This document shows, piece after piece, positions 24,361-36,520 of a stretch of DNA of 64,000 bases. This DNA is from Spodoptera frugiperda (lineage: Eukaryota; Arthropoda; Insecta; Lepidoptera; Noctuidae). The notes below the pieces were generated by a model. The model did not search any database, had not been told where the DNA came from, and saw only the letters and a program-made list of their open reading frames with translations. A program made the position numbers and the translations under genes. Within the stretch, counting starts at the first letter, position 1; each line of letters begins with the position of its first letter. The DNA lies in contig NC_064237.1 of the NCBI RefSeq assembly GCF_023101765.2, positions 10,015,649 to 10,079,648 of the forward strand. Direction: 5' to 3'.

Positions 24361-25424
24361 TAAGTTTGTCGATTGTCTCGCGTTTGGCTAAACCGATTTT
24401 GATGCAGTTTTCAGCGTAGTATTTATCAGACTAAGGAAAAGGTTTTAGGAATATTACCCGACTTAAAAAATAAGTTTCGCGCTTGAACACGTGTCTTTAA
24501 TTTTAGAAATCGGTTTTGTTAAACTTAGTTTTATATTGACTCGTATCATATCGACGTAATAACCATAGAACAACTTAATGGGTGGGTATCGCCAATTTGA
24601 TTGAAATAAATATTCTTCTGTGGTGTTTTACTCTGTGACATGACCGACTAGAGAGATGCCTTTCAGCAATACTAGACATAGACAGGGTCCTATTTTTTAT
24701 CTCTCTTTATCATATTACACTAGTACTCTTTATACCACTCTTGTTTCTGTGATGTTTATATGTTTATTTCGTAATAGAATGTCTCCTTACATTTATTTGG
24801 TTGGTTTGTTACTGAGATATTTGGGAAATTGTCTGACCCTTACAAGGGTGCTTATTATTTTTCTGACAAAACTGCTATTTTGTTTGTGTCTTTATGAGAT
24901 TAAATAGATAAGGTTTATTGACGTTTGTGTCAACAGTGGATATTCATCTAGATATCTGTGCCTGGTTAGTAGTTACCACAAAAACACCTATACATAAAAA
25001 ATGGTATCAACTTAAGGTAACTTTACTGTAAAAGCAAAACTTGAAATTAAGTTAAGAACTCTCGAAATATGATACCATAATGAGTACCTCTGCTAACTCC
25101 TTATTTGTTTAATATGTATATGTAATTATATAATTTCGAAAACCTCATACAGTCTAATTATAAAATAAATTGACCCCGTGAACTTTGCTTATTAAACTGC
25201 GAACAGTATGGGATTTGCACCAAAACACAATGCGCTTTCAACAGAAGCTGCATTCACTGCATAATAACGTTAATGCAAAAATATACGTAATTAAACAAGT
25301 TTATAATAGGTACGTTTGTTTATTTACTAGTTACTGGTTAGCGAAATGCCATGAGTTCAAAGCAAAATGCCATTGAACACCATGAAGTCGTGGAGTCCAA
25401 TGTCTATTCCTAAATTGAATAACC

Positions 25425-25600
25425 ACACTAATATTATAAATGTGAATGTTTGTTTGGTTGTTTATCCGCCAACCACGATGAAACTACTGAACGGAGTTTG
25501 ATGAAATTTGTTATACAAACAGCGTTTAAGCTGACTTTTGTGATTGGGTTCTTTTTATTCCACAAGAACGTGGACAAACCCACTGGTAGAAGCTAGTTAC
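25425..25600. repeat. Interspersed repeat beginning AATATTATAAATGTGAATG
   Basis: Contains ctaatattataaatgtgaat, gtttgtttggttgtttatcc, tgaaactactgaacggagtt, tgatgaaatttg and ends near ggtagaagctagt. The layout is typical of very common insect interspersed repeats. No coding seen. A similar module (gaacggctaaattgatttgg) is at 59820-60015. Confidence 0.5.
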
Positions 25601-26510
25601 ATCATTATTTCTAAATAAACATGTGAGATTTTGAGTAATGTCCAAATTACGATAAAGCAACATGACTATTCAACCGCGAGTGTATTGTGGCTAGAAGACC
25701 TAGAAACAAAAACGATTTTTTTACTACCTACCCATATAGGTACTACCTAAGTTTATCTTATTTTTAAGTGCACAACTGCATCGAAGCAAGGAAAACGTGA
25801 TCTAGTTCGAGTTTCACGTAGCATGCATTTAAATTCTAGATACTGCCAAACATTTTGTTTATCGGAAACAACTTCACCGAGGTTGAACGCGCTATTTGGG
25901 TTCAACTTGCAGTATTCGAGTTCGAACTCGCTGTTTTGGGTTCAATTCACTGTTTTGTTGCTGCATTGTAATATTGGAATAGTATGCTTTACCAATGTAA
26001 CTCCGTTAGTATGTAATTCGTGTAACTGTTTTACTAATTTTGGATTAATGTGGGATTTTGGTTTTGTGGCGTCAGTATGTATTATTACTCGACGTCATGA
26101 TTGAGTGATTTAGACGCAAAGACGATGCGGTGATAAAAAGAAAACTAAAGAGTATACAAAAAAATCTTTGGGAAAGTTGTTTGTAATCATGAGTATTGTA
26201 CTCATGATAACGTATTAAAATATCGGACACTAATTATCGTTCACCCTACATGTTTTCATTCTAGGTTTTAAAAGAATCCTACGCAGATAGGAACACCAAA
26301 AAACCTTGAATAAAAAGAACAAAACCTATGTACATCATACCCGAATATCTGTTTCTTTCTGTATCGCAGTACAGCAGCACATCTCTAATCTGAAAACCCA
26401 CACAAGCTACCTTTGTTATTACGTTCTTGTACATTAAAAAAAGCAAAAATATGCACTAAGCTAGATAACCCAAAAATGGGATACCTCCGTATCTCTGGAT
26501 ATTTCGGGAG

Positions 26511-26701
26511 CTAAAATAATTTGCATTGCTGGGTGGATAGTATTTCCACCAAAATTGTTGTTAACAAGCCGCACAGCACTACGGTAATGCAGAATCCCGC
26601 TGAAACGATACCACACAACACCGATGTTTGAGTTTCATGCGATAGTTCCCGATTTCTCTTTGGAGTACTGACCATCAGTCGGATCACGAGTAGTAAGAGA
26701 T
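26511..26701 (-). CDS. Possible minus-strand terminal exon coding a membrane segment
   Basis: Reading leftward from 26701, a long pyrimidine tract and CAG (ttttttttttcag) precede an open frame that ends at a TAG (26511-26513), about 62 residues. It contains a basic piece (STPKRNRELSHETQ) followed by one hydrophobic helix (SVLCGIVSAGFCITVVLCGLL and onward). It would be phase 1 and would belong to a gene nested antisense in the intron. No partner exon, poly-A signal or homology was recognised, so chance is a serious alternative. Confidence 0.22.
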
Positions 26702-27742
26702 CTGAAAAAAAAAACATTTCTGTTGAAAGCTAATACAATAGTAATAAAGTCGAGAATCATACATTAAAAACGAAATATGATTTGTCTCCAAGTTTACATA
26801 ATTACTTCAAAAAAGAAGTGTAATCAATTTCAATTATAATTTCGGTAATATTGTTTTATAGTTTTATAAACTAAGCCCTGAATATGTCAAAGTAATACTT
26901 CAGTCTTCGCATAGGGGACGCGAGACGCAGAGATGCGTGGGAGCGTGGGACGCAGAGATGAACGATAAAGAAATCGTCACTGAGTTCCATCAATGTCGAT
27001 GTAGTCGTGACCTCAAGAATCGATCAAGCATGATATTGTTTGACTCAAAGAACTTAAAGGGGCATTTAAACAGACCGCCGTCTTCACAAAAAATATTTAG
27101 TATTTTTTTTTCAAAAATCCTTTTATTCTATTATTTAAAATAATGCCAAAGAAGCAATATTGTAAGAAATTAATTCAGCATTTTAGAATTCACAAAACGC
27201 TTATTTGAATACAAAATCATTGATTCTGTTTTTCGAATTTAAGTAGGACCTGTTTTTATCATGTTTCAATACTTCAACCTTTATTTTTTACAAAAGGCGT
27301 AGCCGCTCCGAAAAATGTTTCGGAGGAACATCGAAACACAATTCGCCATTCAACATCCCTTCGGCGTTTTATCTATTCAAATATTTCTTTTACAGCGACA
27401 TAAGTACGAAAATATAGACGAACCAGACAAACTCAAAGAACGAATATAAAGCTGTCAAACCTCCGTCTACAAAACTCAATAAGATTCAAAATAAAAATCT
27501 CGAGACAGTAAAATGGCGAGGATTTAGAGAAAAATAAACACGCTCTTTATATGGCAACTTCGATCGAAACCGTGCCTTCTACCACATAAACGCGACTAGC
27601 TCCCGAAAGACATAAATATACCAAAACGCGAGAACACCCCAAGATTCTAAAATTAACATCCCCTTAATTAAAACTACAATCACTGTTACTAAAACAGAAT
27701 CAACTTTGTTTCGTTGTTCCTAAAGTTCGTTTTTCTTTGTAG

Positions 27743-27835
27743 TTCCCCGTACGGTGTTAAAGGAGAGGTACGAGAGTGCCCCTGAAGAGGATGAGGTTGC
27801 TCACGACGTGTCCGATCTTGAACACGATGAAGTCG
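27743..27835 (+). CDS. EVA-1-like receptor, exon e (acidic stalk segment)
   Basis: Small exon of 93 bases with acceptor TTTTTCTTTGTAG and donor GTAAGT, phase 1 on both sides, so it can be included or skipped without a frame change. It codes residues 212-242: a short basic piece (VPRTVLKERY) followed by a strongly acidic run (EEDE, then DLEHDE). Placement between the lectin domains and the membrane marks it as stalk. Support is frame continuity, good splice signals and coding-like composition; no domain is recognised. Confidence 0.8.
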
Positions 27836-30283
27836 GTAAGTGCTTTTTATTTTTTTAAACCTATTAAGCCGGCAGACGCTGGGTACTTGGCAGAAAGAAC
27901 TGCTCAAAAAGCTATATTCAGACGATGTTGTTAAGAGTCAATCAGTTCAAGTGTCTACCTATTATAAGCTACCACTTTTAGTTGGAGAATAAACGGGTGC
28001 TGTCTTAAAATGTTTGACTTAAAGATTTGAAGCGTGTTCAACAGAAACATAAGTACCGAGGCTTTATGTCAGTAGGTAGACATAACGCAACATGCTTGTC
28101 TGGAAATTCGCTGATAATAAATTAAGGATGGACTTTGTCTGGGAGACGTAGATAACAAGCCATTACTCTGTAGTAAAACGTAGACTCATTACTTTAGACG
28201 GTGCCTGGCTATAAAATAGAACAGCAAAAATAATGTTTCAAAAACATCATGTGCACAAAATGTTGGCTAACCAAATACATTTTAATCAAGAGATAAAACA
28301 TTGTTTTGTTTAACCCGCAGGGGCTATCCGCAATCAGGAACTCAATCTATCTAACTCTGGCTATCAAAATAATCGCGCCACAACGATCTGTTGATGCGGA
28401 ACACTTAAACAAATGACAGTCATCAGGGCTGACCCTAAACATGGTTGAAAAACTACAAACTTCGGTGTTGCCAATGAACTGGTATGGGCTGAAATGTGTA
28501 AGGTTTATGGGCGACCCATAAAGGTGTTGTGCTATAAACTTTATAAGGATAATTCACAATGTCGGTAATCTTACCCCGTTGTATAAATTTTCCCTGTCAA
28601 GTGCTCTCGTTGTTCGCTGGAAGTTTGAGCTACTAGAGGTGTTTTCGATAGGTACCCCGCTCTAAGTGCGTTGTTATCGGTTGAAAGTGTTTAAAACTTT
28701 GAAATCTGGAGTAAATTTTTGAATAGCACTTGTTTAGGTTCTGTTGTTTAAGGAAAATTATTTGAAATTAAAAGATATCAATTCTTTCTTTTTTTAAAAC
28801 TATTTTAGTTATCGGTTGAGCATTTTAAGTGTTCGATTTTCAGATCAGTTAAGTTTAATTGAATCTTTTTGAAATAATCAGTGATAATAATGGTATTATG
28901 ATAAAGTATTTTCCTTTTGTTGATTCAAAGTTGAAATTAAAATAATTTATTTCAATTAGACTAGGAAGATCCGCGCTTTTGAAAGTCAAAGCAAATATTA
29001 CAAATATCAGTATGTCGGTCAGTCCTTTAGCGAAGCTATTTGCTCGTTCCACAGTGTATTGATTATAATAATTATTCACTTATTTAACATTTAGAGCACG
29101 CAGTAATACATTACCGCATTTAGTTGAAGCATAAAATCATTTAAGTACTATTAGTCTCAGGATCCGTAGAACTTTAAACTTTATAGCTAATAAATTTAAA
29201 GCCGTTATTTAGATACAGCGCGGAGGAGTTTACTACATAGGCTTCAACAATGGATTTATTATCATAGCTAAATTAAATTCATGAAATCAAAGTCTTTACT
29301 TCATCAACTGGAAAGGCGAGATTATTAATTAAATATTCATCATCAATTATGATTTAAAGTATTGTCAAACGTAATTAGTATACTGCGAAATTTTTGTATA
29401 ATATAAAAAATCTTTAGAATGGCTAATCTTTTTTGTTCGGTTTATTATTGATAGAAACTACTCTAAGAGTATGAAAAAAATAATAAAATATACGCAGAAA
29501 AAAATCCAAAGCGAAACAAAGTATGCGGGATCTGCTTGTTTCTTATAAAATGGCATTGCATAGGTATTACCATGCCATTTATACTGTGCTCTTCTTATCT
29601 GATAATGCATTGAATCCAAAACATTGCTCCGAGAGGAGCAGCTATCTTGATGATACTTACAAAATAAATATCGTCTTACGTAGTAAATGAACTCACACCT
29701 TACACAAAAAATCTAAATAAATGTAAAATGTTTATCAAAGCTCCCTCTATTCAAATTTAATCTATCAATTCCCGGCAGAATATGAGGTAAGCATGAGATT
29801 ACAATCAAAATCATCCCCGCTAAGTGTATTATCTAACATTTAAAGTGTATGAGATGAGACACAAACGAAGAAATTTGCTTAATCCGTTCTTAATTTGGAC
29901 TCCAGCAATCTACGAGGATTTGTTTGGCTTCGCGTCAAGGCGCTTCTTTGCTTTGTCAGTGTAAAAACGGATTACAAGATAAAAGGTTTTCTTGAGATGG
30001 GGCGCTCGTGACGACTCATATTCTAACTCTATTAGTTATGTTGTTAGTACGGGTTTGTAAAAATGGAGCGTGATATTTGGGATGATTGGTTTCCTATTTT
30101 CTCTGATTTATTATTACTTTGTATATTTGTCTACTGAATAATGTTTATTTGGTGACAGAAGAGTAATATTGTTTGCTGTTCCATTACATGCTTTATTTAG
30201 AAATGTTTTTTTTTTTTTTTTTTTTACATTTAATGGGTCGACGTTTGACCGCTATCTCACCTGATGGTAAGTGATGATGCGGC

Positions 30284-31600
30284 CTACGGTGGAGCACGTC
30301 TGCCCATAAGCAACCTATTCACTCGGGCCTTGAAGACACCCAGGTTATACCCATCAGGGAACACAGACTCCGGCAAGGAGTTCCACTCCCTAGCAGTTCG
30401 CACAAGGAAGCTTGAAGCGAAACGCTTCGTGCGAGTGGGTGGGATATCTACCATGAAGCGGTGACGCCTCGCCGATTGTCTTGTGGTTCGATGATGAAAA
30501 GGACTAGGGGGAATCAAGTTGTGCAATTCCCCCGCACACTCTCCGAAATGTATCCGGTAAAAAACGGAAAGGCTTGCGACCTTGCGCCTGTGTTCAAGGC
30601 TTTGAAGCCGGGCCTCCACAAGCGCATCATCGTTGATGAGCTTCTTGGCACGCCTTTCAATGTGTTCGAGCGCATCTAGCCGGCATTTAGCCGAGCCGTC
30701 CCAAAGGTGAGAACAGTACTCCATACATGACCGAACCTGCGCTTGGTACAGGCTCAGCAGTTGTTTCGGTGTGAAGTACCGTCTCACCTTCGAGAGGATA
30801 CCCAACTTCCTACCGGCCAGATGCGCCTTCGACTCTATATAAGAGCCGAAGTTTAGCGTTGGCGATAGAGTTACGCCCAGAAGCTCTAGATGATCCGATA
30901 TTGGAACGGATACATTTCGGAAAGTAGGAGCCAGCGGAAATTGACTCCGTTTGGCAGAGAATAGACACGCCTGGGTTTTGGTAGCGTTGAACTTGACCAA
31001 GTTGGCGTCACCCCAATCGGAGACCGCCTTCAAGGACGAGTTCAACCGTTCGACCATGGATTCTCTTAGAGACTGGATCTGTGTTCCGCTAGTCCGCGCA
31101 TCGGACACATACCTTTCAACAACTGTGCTGTCATCTGCATACCCAAAGATACCGGGCTTAAGCAGGTCGTTGATGTGCAGCAAAAAGAGCGTTGCTGAAA
31201 GTACTGACCCCTGAGGGACTCCGGCGTTGATACCAAATTGGTCAGACGAGCAGCCATCGATGACTACTCGAATTGACCGATCCCTCAGGAAGTCTGCAAT
31301 CCATCTGCACAGATCAGCGGGAAGTCCATATGCAGGAAGCTTGCCGATAAGGCTGTCGTGCCAAACCCTGTCAAAGGCCTTCGATATATCGAGTGAGACC
31401 GCTATTGCCTCCCCGTGCTTCTCTATGGCCTCGCTCCAAATGTGGGTGGCATACGCAAGAAGGTCCCCAGTGGATCGGTTGTGGCGAAACCCATACTGCT
31501 GATCGCTGAGGAGGTCGTTACCTTCAAGGTATGCCAGGAGCCTGTTGTTAAGTACACGTTCCATACTCTTACAGAGTATGGACGTGACTGATTGGTCGGT
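30284..31600 (-). pseudogene. LINE ORF2, reverse transcriptase remainder after frameshift
   Basis: Continues the reverse transcriptase in another frame from VTSILCKSMERVLNNRLL. Motifs: QYGFRHNRST, SLDISKAFDRVWHD (motif A), GVPQGSVLSATLFLLHINDLL (motif B), FGYADDSTV (catalytic YADD) and LGVTLSP, then the thumb region and a C-terminus ending NRLLMGRRAPP before the stop at 30284. One small indel relative to the first frame is the only obvious lesion, so the insertion is fairly young. Confidence 0.85.
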
Positions 31601-33209
31601 AATTGTTAGGGTCGGCACGACTACCTTTTTTGGGCACAGGCTGCACGTTGGCCAGCTTCCATGCAACCGGCACTTGACCAGTCTCCAAGGAAAGTCGAAA
31701 CAGGCGTGTCAGGATTGGAGACAACTCAGGCGCACAGGTTTTTAAAACCACGGCCGGGATTCCGTCGGGGCCACTGGCCTTGTTCACGTCGAGATTACGC
31801 AACGTCTTATACACCTCCTTCTGTCGGATGCGAATTTTCGACATTTTCGTCTCGCATACGTTATTTAGAGAAGGAGGTATAGCGCCACCAGTATCAAGAC
31901 GTGAAGATTCCGCAAATAGAGAAGCAAACAGGTTTGCCTTCTCTACCGCGGTGTGTGCCAGCGTCCCGTTAGGCCCCAGGAGAGGTGGGAGTGAAGGACG
32001 GCAGAAGTTCGATTCAACCGCCTTGGCCAGGGACCAGAATGCTTTACTACCCGCTGGGTAAGAAGCCAGTTTGTTCCCTATTCGGCCAATGTGGTTGAAC
32101 CGGGCCATCCGTAATGCCTTTTTGCATGACTTGGCAGCCCGGTTATAGGCTCTCTTCCTTTGAAGAGTGTCGTCAGCCCTACGACGCCTGGCATCCGCCC
32201 ATGCCAAGTATGCCGCATGCTTTCGCGCTTCAGCACGTCTGCAGTCGGCATCGAACCATGGACGAGTCCCACCGAAAGATGTCGCGTCCGAGAATGGAAT
32301 GTAGTATTCCATGCCCTGACGCAACACCCCTGTTATGGCATCCGCACAAGCTGACGGGTCTTCAGTAGAGAAGCAGACAGGCCGCCAAGGATAGGATGCA
32401 AAAAAGGATCGCATCCCATCCCAATCTGCTGACTTGTACCGCCACATCCGCCGAGATCCCCTGGGACAAGGATCCGGTGGGGAGTACGTGGATACGGATT
32501 TCACCAGACAGTGGTCAGAGCTACCCAAGGGTGAAGATACTGACACCGAGTAGCTGTCTGGATCAGTTGTCAGCAGAAGGTCTAGGCAGTTGGCAGTGTG
32601 CGAGTCGACATCGGGCACCCTTGTGGCCTCCTGGACCAGCTGGGTCAGGCCAAGCGTTAGCGCAAGCTTACGCATTTCCCTCCCAGCATGGTCAGTGCAC
32701 TGGTATGGGAACAGCCACTCCTGGTGATGGGCGTTAAAGTCCCCCAGTAACACCAACTGGGCCGAAGGGTACCTCTGCCGAGCCGCATCCGCCGTCTCCA
32801 CAAGGTGCTGCGCTAATCTGGTCGTCTCCAAATCTCCGCTGTGCGACCGGTAGACACAGGCATAGAGGATTTTCTCTATGCCTGTGTCCACCAGTATCCA
32901 CAAGGTTGAAAAACTGGGGTCCTCAAAGTTTCGGAGACGCCGGTAACAGACGCCGTCTTGGACGTATAGGCATACGCCTGCACGGGGAACGAAATTGTGC
33001 TCCAGGGAAAAGCCTGGGTAGTTCAGGTATGATACGTCCGACGGACATCTGATCTGGGTCTCCGAGAGAAACAAGAGCGTTGGGTTCTCGGTCTCCAGAT
33101 GGTGATGGACCGCATTGAGATTTGAGTGCAAGCCTCGGATGTTGGAGAGGTGCACTTTGAGGGAGAAGTGCAGCCGCTGTTGAACCCTTTTCTTAGCTCT
33201 CGTTTTCAT
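31580..33209 (-). pseudogene. LINE ORF2, endonuclease plus start of reverse transcriptase
   Basis: The frame is open from 33422, but the best start is the Met at 33209 (MKTRAKKRVQQ), because upstream sequence reads like GC-rich 5' UTR. From there it codes an apurinic-type endonuclease: LSNIRGLHSN (metal-binding Asn), LFLSETQI (catalytic Glu), LLGDFNAHHQEW (Asp/Asn) and SSDHCLV (Asp/His). It runs into the reverse transcriptase at VNKASGPDGIP and NNYRPIS, where the frame breaks near 31585-31592 and a TAA follows. Confidence 0.85.
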
Positions 33210-35041
33210 AATCGTAAATAAGTTGCTGAGAGAATGGTAGTGAAATGTTTCCCCACACAGGCGACCCCCAGACGCGCACCGCAGTTGGCTACACCATTGG
33301 GAGGCCAGCCTGGAGACTGCGGGGACGCCCGAGCCCCCCCACGTAAATCCATCGGGCCCTCTCTTCCGGTCGCCAACCGGCACGATGGCGTATACGTGGG
33401 ATTTTTCGCTAAATATCACCAACTTGTGTTTGTCTTATAAAACATTATCTTCAGCTTGCATTAAAATATTCACCCCTCCGTTTCAAATTAAACTACAATT
33501 ACGATGATGTCCATCCCGAGTCATATTTATTCTTCCTCCAACCTAATACTTGCTAAGATGCCCAGCGGCGGCGACTTAAAACTTCTCTGCATTTTCCTTC
33601 AAGATCAAAATGGAAATTTTAATATTGTCGGTAAAATTACCGGTATCTCTTCAAGGTGCGGCGTTTCGAGTTTAACTTAGTGCGGAAGGCAATTGCTTTT
33701 CTACCTCCATTGAAATGTTCAACTTGCTGTCTTGAATCGACGTTTATTAAGTTTGGTCTGACAAGAAAAGTTGTGCAAAGTAGCTCAAGCAATCGTATTA
33801 TGTTTAGAACTTCATATTTTATGTTATCAGGCTGTTTTCTAAAGTTGTAAAGCATTGTTTTAGTGATGTTGCTGAATGGTCTCGTGTTGATAACAGTTGC
33901 TTTGGTTATATTCAAGTCAATTGTTTATCACTTTATTTTAGGAACTGCTAATAACATTAACAACATTGAATGATTCTTGAAGATTTACACCGTTTGTGCA
34001 TTGTAAATTATTAGGATTAATTTTATTAACATTCTTTGCTCAGAGTTATTTGCACTCTAAAGCCTATTCAAATTGATGTTGTGGGTGCCACGTTTTTGTT
34101 TAGACTCGCTGTCAGCCGATCGATCGTGTATTTGACGACTTTATATATGATCTATTAGTCCGCTGAAGGACGCATGTAGGCTGGTAGCGCAGTTTTTTCT
34201 TTCATTCTATCTATATTAGTTCTCCGCCGTCACTTGGTCCGTGCCTTTGTCATAAATTTTTTGGTACTTAAGCACTTAATACTTTCAAAGTACCTACGTG
34301 GCTGCATATTCAGTAAATCCGAATCCTCGAGGCGAATCCGTCAAGTTTATAAATTCCATTTCATTCTAATATTCACAAAGGTGTATTGTTTTGCATCCAA
34401 CTGACCCATTGTCTATTCATTTCTGCATTTCCATCGAATGTACTGTATCTCCATATTTCTATCGTATCAATCTCGCTCACTGTTTCTCGATATCTCAATT
34501 TATTTTTCGCTTCTTTGAAGGACCCGAATTGATGATAAAAAACCTTTTGAGAATAGTTCGTCTTTTATATTTGTGAAGTGGAATATAATATTGGTTTTGC
34601 CCAACAAAGGTTCTTTCCAAAATTGTATTTTGATGTCGTGTTTTGGATCGTACTTTTCAGATTTATTTAGAATCGAAATTTTATTTTACATCATTGAAAT
34701 GTTGAATAGATTTGAAGAGGGTCTGTAAATCGGATTTATTTTTCAGGTAAATCATAAAAACGTAAATTAATAGTTATTGATGTATTGAGGTATTTTAATT
34801 TATTGGATTAGGTTACACAAAGTCGGCATATTTTTAAAAACTAACTAACTTGAAAGGCCATTATAAAATTTAATCATGAACTTCTAAGATTTGATTTCAT
34901 TAAAATAGGCACAAACGCGCTGTGACAAAACGCGAAGTTAGATACTATCTAACACACCTTATCGGAACGCAACATGGTACTTCACCATCTACATCATTAG
35001 GACTTAAGATTATGCAGACATTAATCAGAGCTTCCTTACAG

Positions 35042-35206
35042 ATGAGACCAACGACCGCTGGTGGGGAGAGTCCGCAGTGCCACCAGCTCCAGCAGTAGCT
35101 GCAGTTCCACCTCAACGGCCCACAGCTTCGACCAGTCTCAACATCACTAGCATCAGCAGGGATGAGCCCTCAGCATCACCACCACGACACCATCTGGCCA
35201 GCGATG
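35042..35206 (+). CDS. EVA-1-like receptor, exon f (Pro/Ser/Thr-rich stalk)
   Basis: Exon of 165 bases with acceptor CTTCCTTACAG and donor GTAAGA, phase 1 on both sides. It codes residues 243-297: ETNDRWWGES followed by a proline/alanine stretch and a Ser/Thr-rich stretch containing NIT, a possible N-glycosylation site. Low complexity of this kind fits an extended extracellular stalk. Like exon e it is frame-neutral and could be alternatively spliced. Its codons are GC-richer than the surrounding intron, as in the other exons. Confidence 0.75.
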
Positions 35207-35536
35207 GTAAGATATTCAATATAAACTGGTCATGGCCGCGTTTTGACCAAAACCCTGCCATGTTGCATCCTAAAAATTTTTTCGTTAAAAATTTTGTCAT
35301 GAAGTATAATTTCATGTGTGCACTTATATTTGGTAACAAATGTGGCAGTTATAGGGTATTTTTTTCAAAATTGCTTCATTAATTCCAAAGTCGATATTGT
35401 AGTGAATCAACCATTGAAATTACGTCTTAATTGTCATTGAGTCTAACTATCCCCCTAAGCTTCACGAACAATTTTATTTTCCTATCTCTCTCGAAATCCC
35501 ATCTTTCTGCTGTCCCTGACAATACTGACTACTACT

Positions 35537-35777
35537 TTTAGGGAACAGCGAGTAAAGTTCCCTAAGAAAAGGAGGATCCTCCGACCAGGCGAGGTGATCA
35601 GCCTGGCGGGCTTTCTGCCCGACTGTTGTTCGTTGGCATTTTCTATCCGTGTTAATTCGCATGTAAACTTCATATGTGCGATGCAGGATATTTGTGACGT
35701 CATCCATTGATTTGCTCGTCGATAGTCTATGTGCGACTTCTGTCATCTGTCATCTGTCACTTGTCAGTGTCGCCACA
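35537..35777 (-). repeat. LTR (3' LTR of the minus-strand element)
   Basis: Begins tttagggaacagcgagtaaa and ends agtgtcgccaca on the plus strand. Nearly identical to 36279-36520; visible differences include gatcagcctgg versus gatcatgcctgg, gcccgactg versus gcccaactg, and cttcatatg versus cttcgtatg. Confidence 0.9.
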
Positions 35778-35869
35778 TCACTCCCCCCCAAGACCGGAGG
35801 TCGATCCTGTTGAGACGGCTGTCGATGCTTGAGATGAGCGATGCCAGAGCCAGTGTAGAAAGTCCCTAG

Positions 35870-35985
35870 TTCCAGTGAGTCGGAACTGTGCCGCTGAATG
35901 CCCAGTGAGTCGGGTGCGCGGTGCAGGGTGATACTCCAGTGAGTCGGAGTAGTGAAGCTCGCAGTGTCCCACAGTGAGTCGGGGA
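35870..35985. repeat. Four spaced cagtgagtcgg repeats inside the LTR element
   Basis: The 11-mer cagtgagtcgg occurs four times at roughly 27-34-bp spacing. It lies in the untranslated interior of the element and could be a packaging or dimerisation repeat or a simple expansion. Confidence 0.7.
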
Positions 35986-36278
35986 ATTGATGCTGCGAGG
36001 GTAGGTGCGTAGTGGCTGGCGTCTGCGTTGACGGGAGGAAGGCGTCCTCAGACCGTGTGCAGAGTGCTGTGCCTAGACGCTGATGAGGCCGTAGGGAAGA
36101 ACCAGGCTGCATATCTTCGATGTAGCGTGTGGTGGTCCCTGATGAGGCCGAGGATGCTGGTTGGCTGCGACTTGATTACCGCTCAGCGGAGAAGTGATGG
36201 GTGAGGGAGATGGCGATAAGGATGACGGTGCTGATCTGCTCCGTGAAGGTTGGTTTCAATCACGTCGGGGGTCACCAC

Positions 36279-36520
36279 TTTAGGGAACAGCGAGTAAAGT
36301 TCCCTAAGAAAAGGAGGATCCTCCGACCAGGCGAGGTGATCATGCCTGGCGGGCTTTCTGCCCAACTGTTGTTCGTTGGGATTTTCTATCCGTGTTAATT
36401 CGCATGTAAACTTCGTATGTGCGATGCAGGATATTTGTGACGTCATCCATTGATTTGCTCGTCGATAGTCTATCTGCGACTTCTGTCATCAGTCATCTGT
36501 CACTTGTCAGTGTCGCCACA
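36279..36520 (-). repeat. LTR (5' LTR of the minus-strand element)
   Basis: Second LTR, one base longer than its partner. Only a handful of substitutions separate the two LTRs, so the insertion is young relative to most repeats in the window. Confidence 0.9.

Larger units (their letters stand above)
15418..27742 (+). other. Intron d-e (12.3 kb)
   Basis: Largest intron of the gene, separating the lectin domains from the stalk. It contains LINE tails (16150, 17890, 19119, 22839, 23325, 24211), SINE copies (20390, 21325), TIR or unclassified repeats (18606, 19690, 25425), a CpG-rich patch (18780-18990) and a possible minus-strand exon (26511-26701). Stretches such as 15420-16140, 17240-17880, 21670-22835 and 26730-27740 show nothing I can name. 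Confidence 0.85.
30206..33422 (-). mobile_element. Near-complete CR1/Jockey-type non-LTR retrotransposon, frameshifted
   Basis: Minus-strand LINE with a 20-bp poly-A tail (T run 30206-30225) and a 3' UTR ggcctacggtggagcacgtc on the plus strand. Endonuclease and reverse transcriptase are coded by two overlapping frames. Clade is uncertain: the endonuclease start LSNIRGLHSNL and the YADD box fit CR1/Daphne- or Jockey-like elements. A 5'-truncated sister is at 3585-3724. No ORF1/gag is visible upstream and the 5' border was not located exactly, so the copy may be slightly truncated. Confidence 0.85.
27836..35041 (+). other. Intron e-f (7.2 kb)
   Basis: Contains the nearly complete minus-strand LINE (30206-33422). 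The flanking parts, 27840-30200 and 33440-35040, are AT-rich with no recognised coding or repeats. Confidence 0.85.
35537..36520 (-). mobile_element. Short non-autonomous LTR retrotransposon (TRIM-like) with both LTRs
   Basis: Two about 241-bp LTRs (35537-35777 and 36279-36520) flank a 501-bp interior, with TACT duplicated at 35533-35536 and 36521-36524. On the minus strand the LTR runs TGTGGCGACACTG to CCCTAAA. Directly inside the 5' LTR (36278 leftward) lies G then TGGTGACCCCCGACGTG, a primer-binding site complementary to a tRNA 3' end (TGG). Just before the 3' LTR is a purine tract GGGGGGGAGTGA. The interior has no gag/pol or protease motifs, so it depends on another element. The ends and PBS style suggest Ty3/gypsy, which is inference. 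Confidence 0.85.

Noticed and set aside
31227..33440. Several plus-strand open frames of 60-113 codons opposite the LINE
   Set aside because: Shadows of the GC-rich minus-strand endonuclease/reverse transcriptase frames.
35750..36112. 120-codon minus-strand open frame in the LTR element interior
   Set aside because: Composition follows the cagtgagtcgg repeats and the GC content; no gag, protease, RT or integrase motif.
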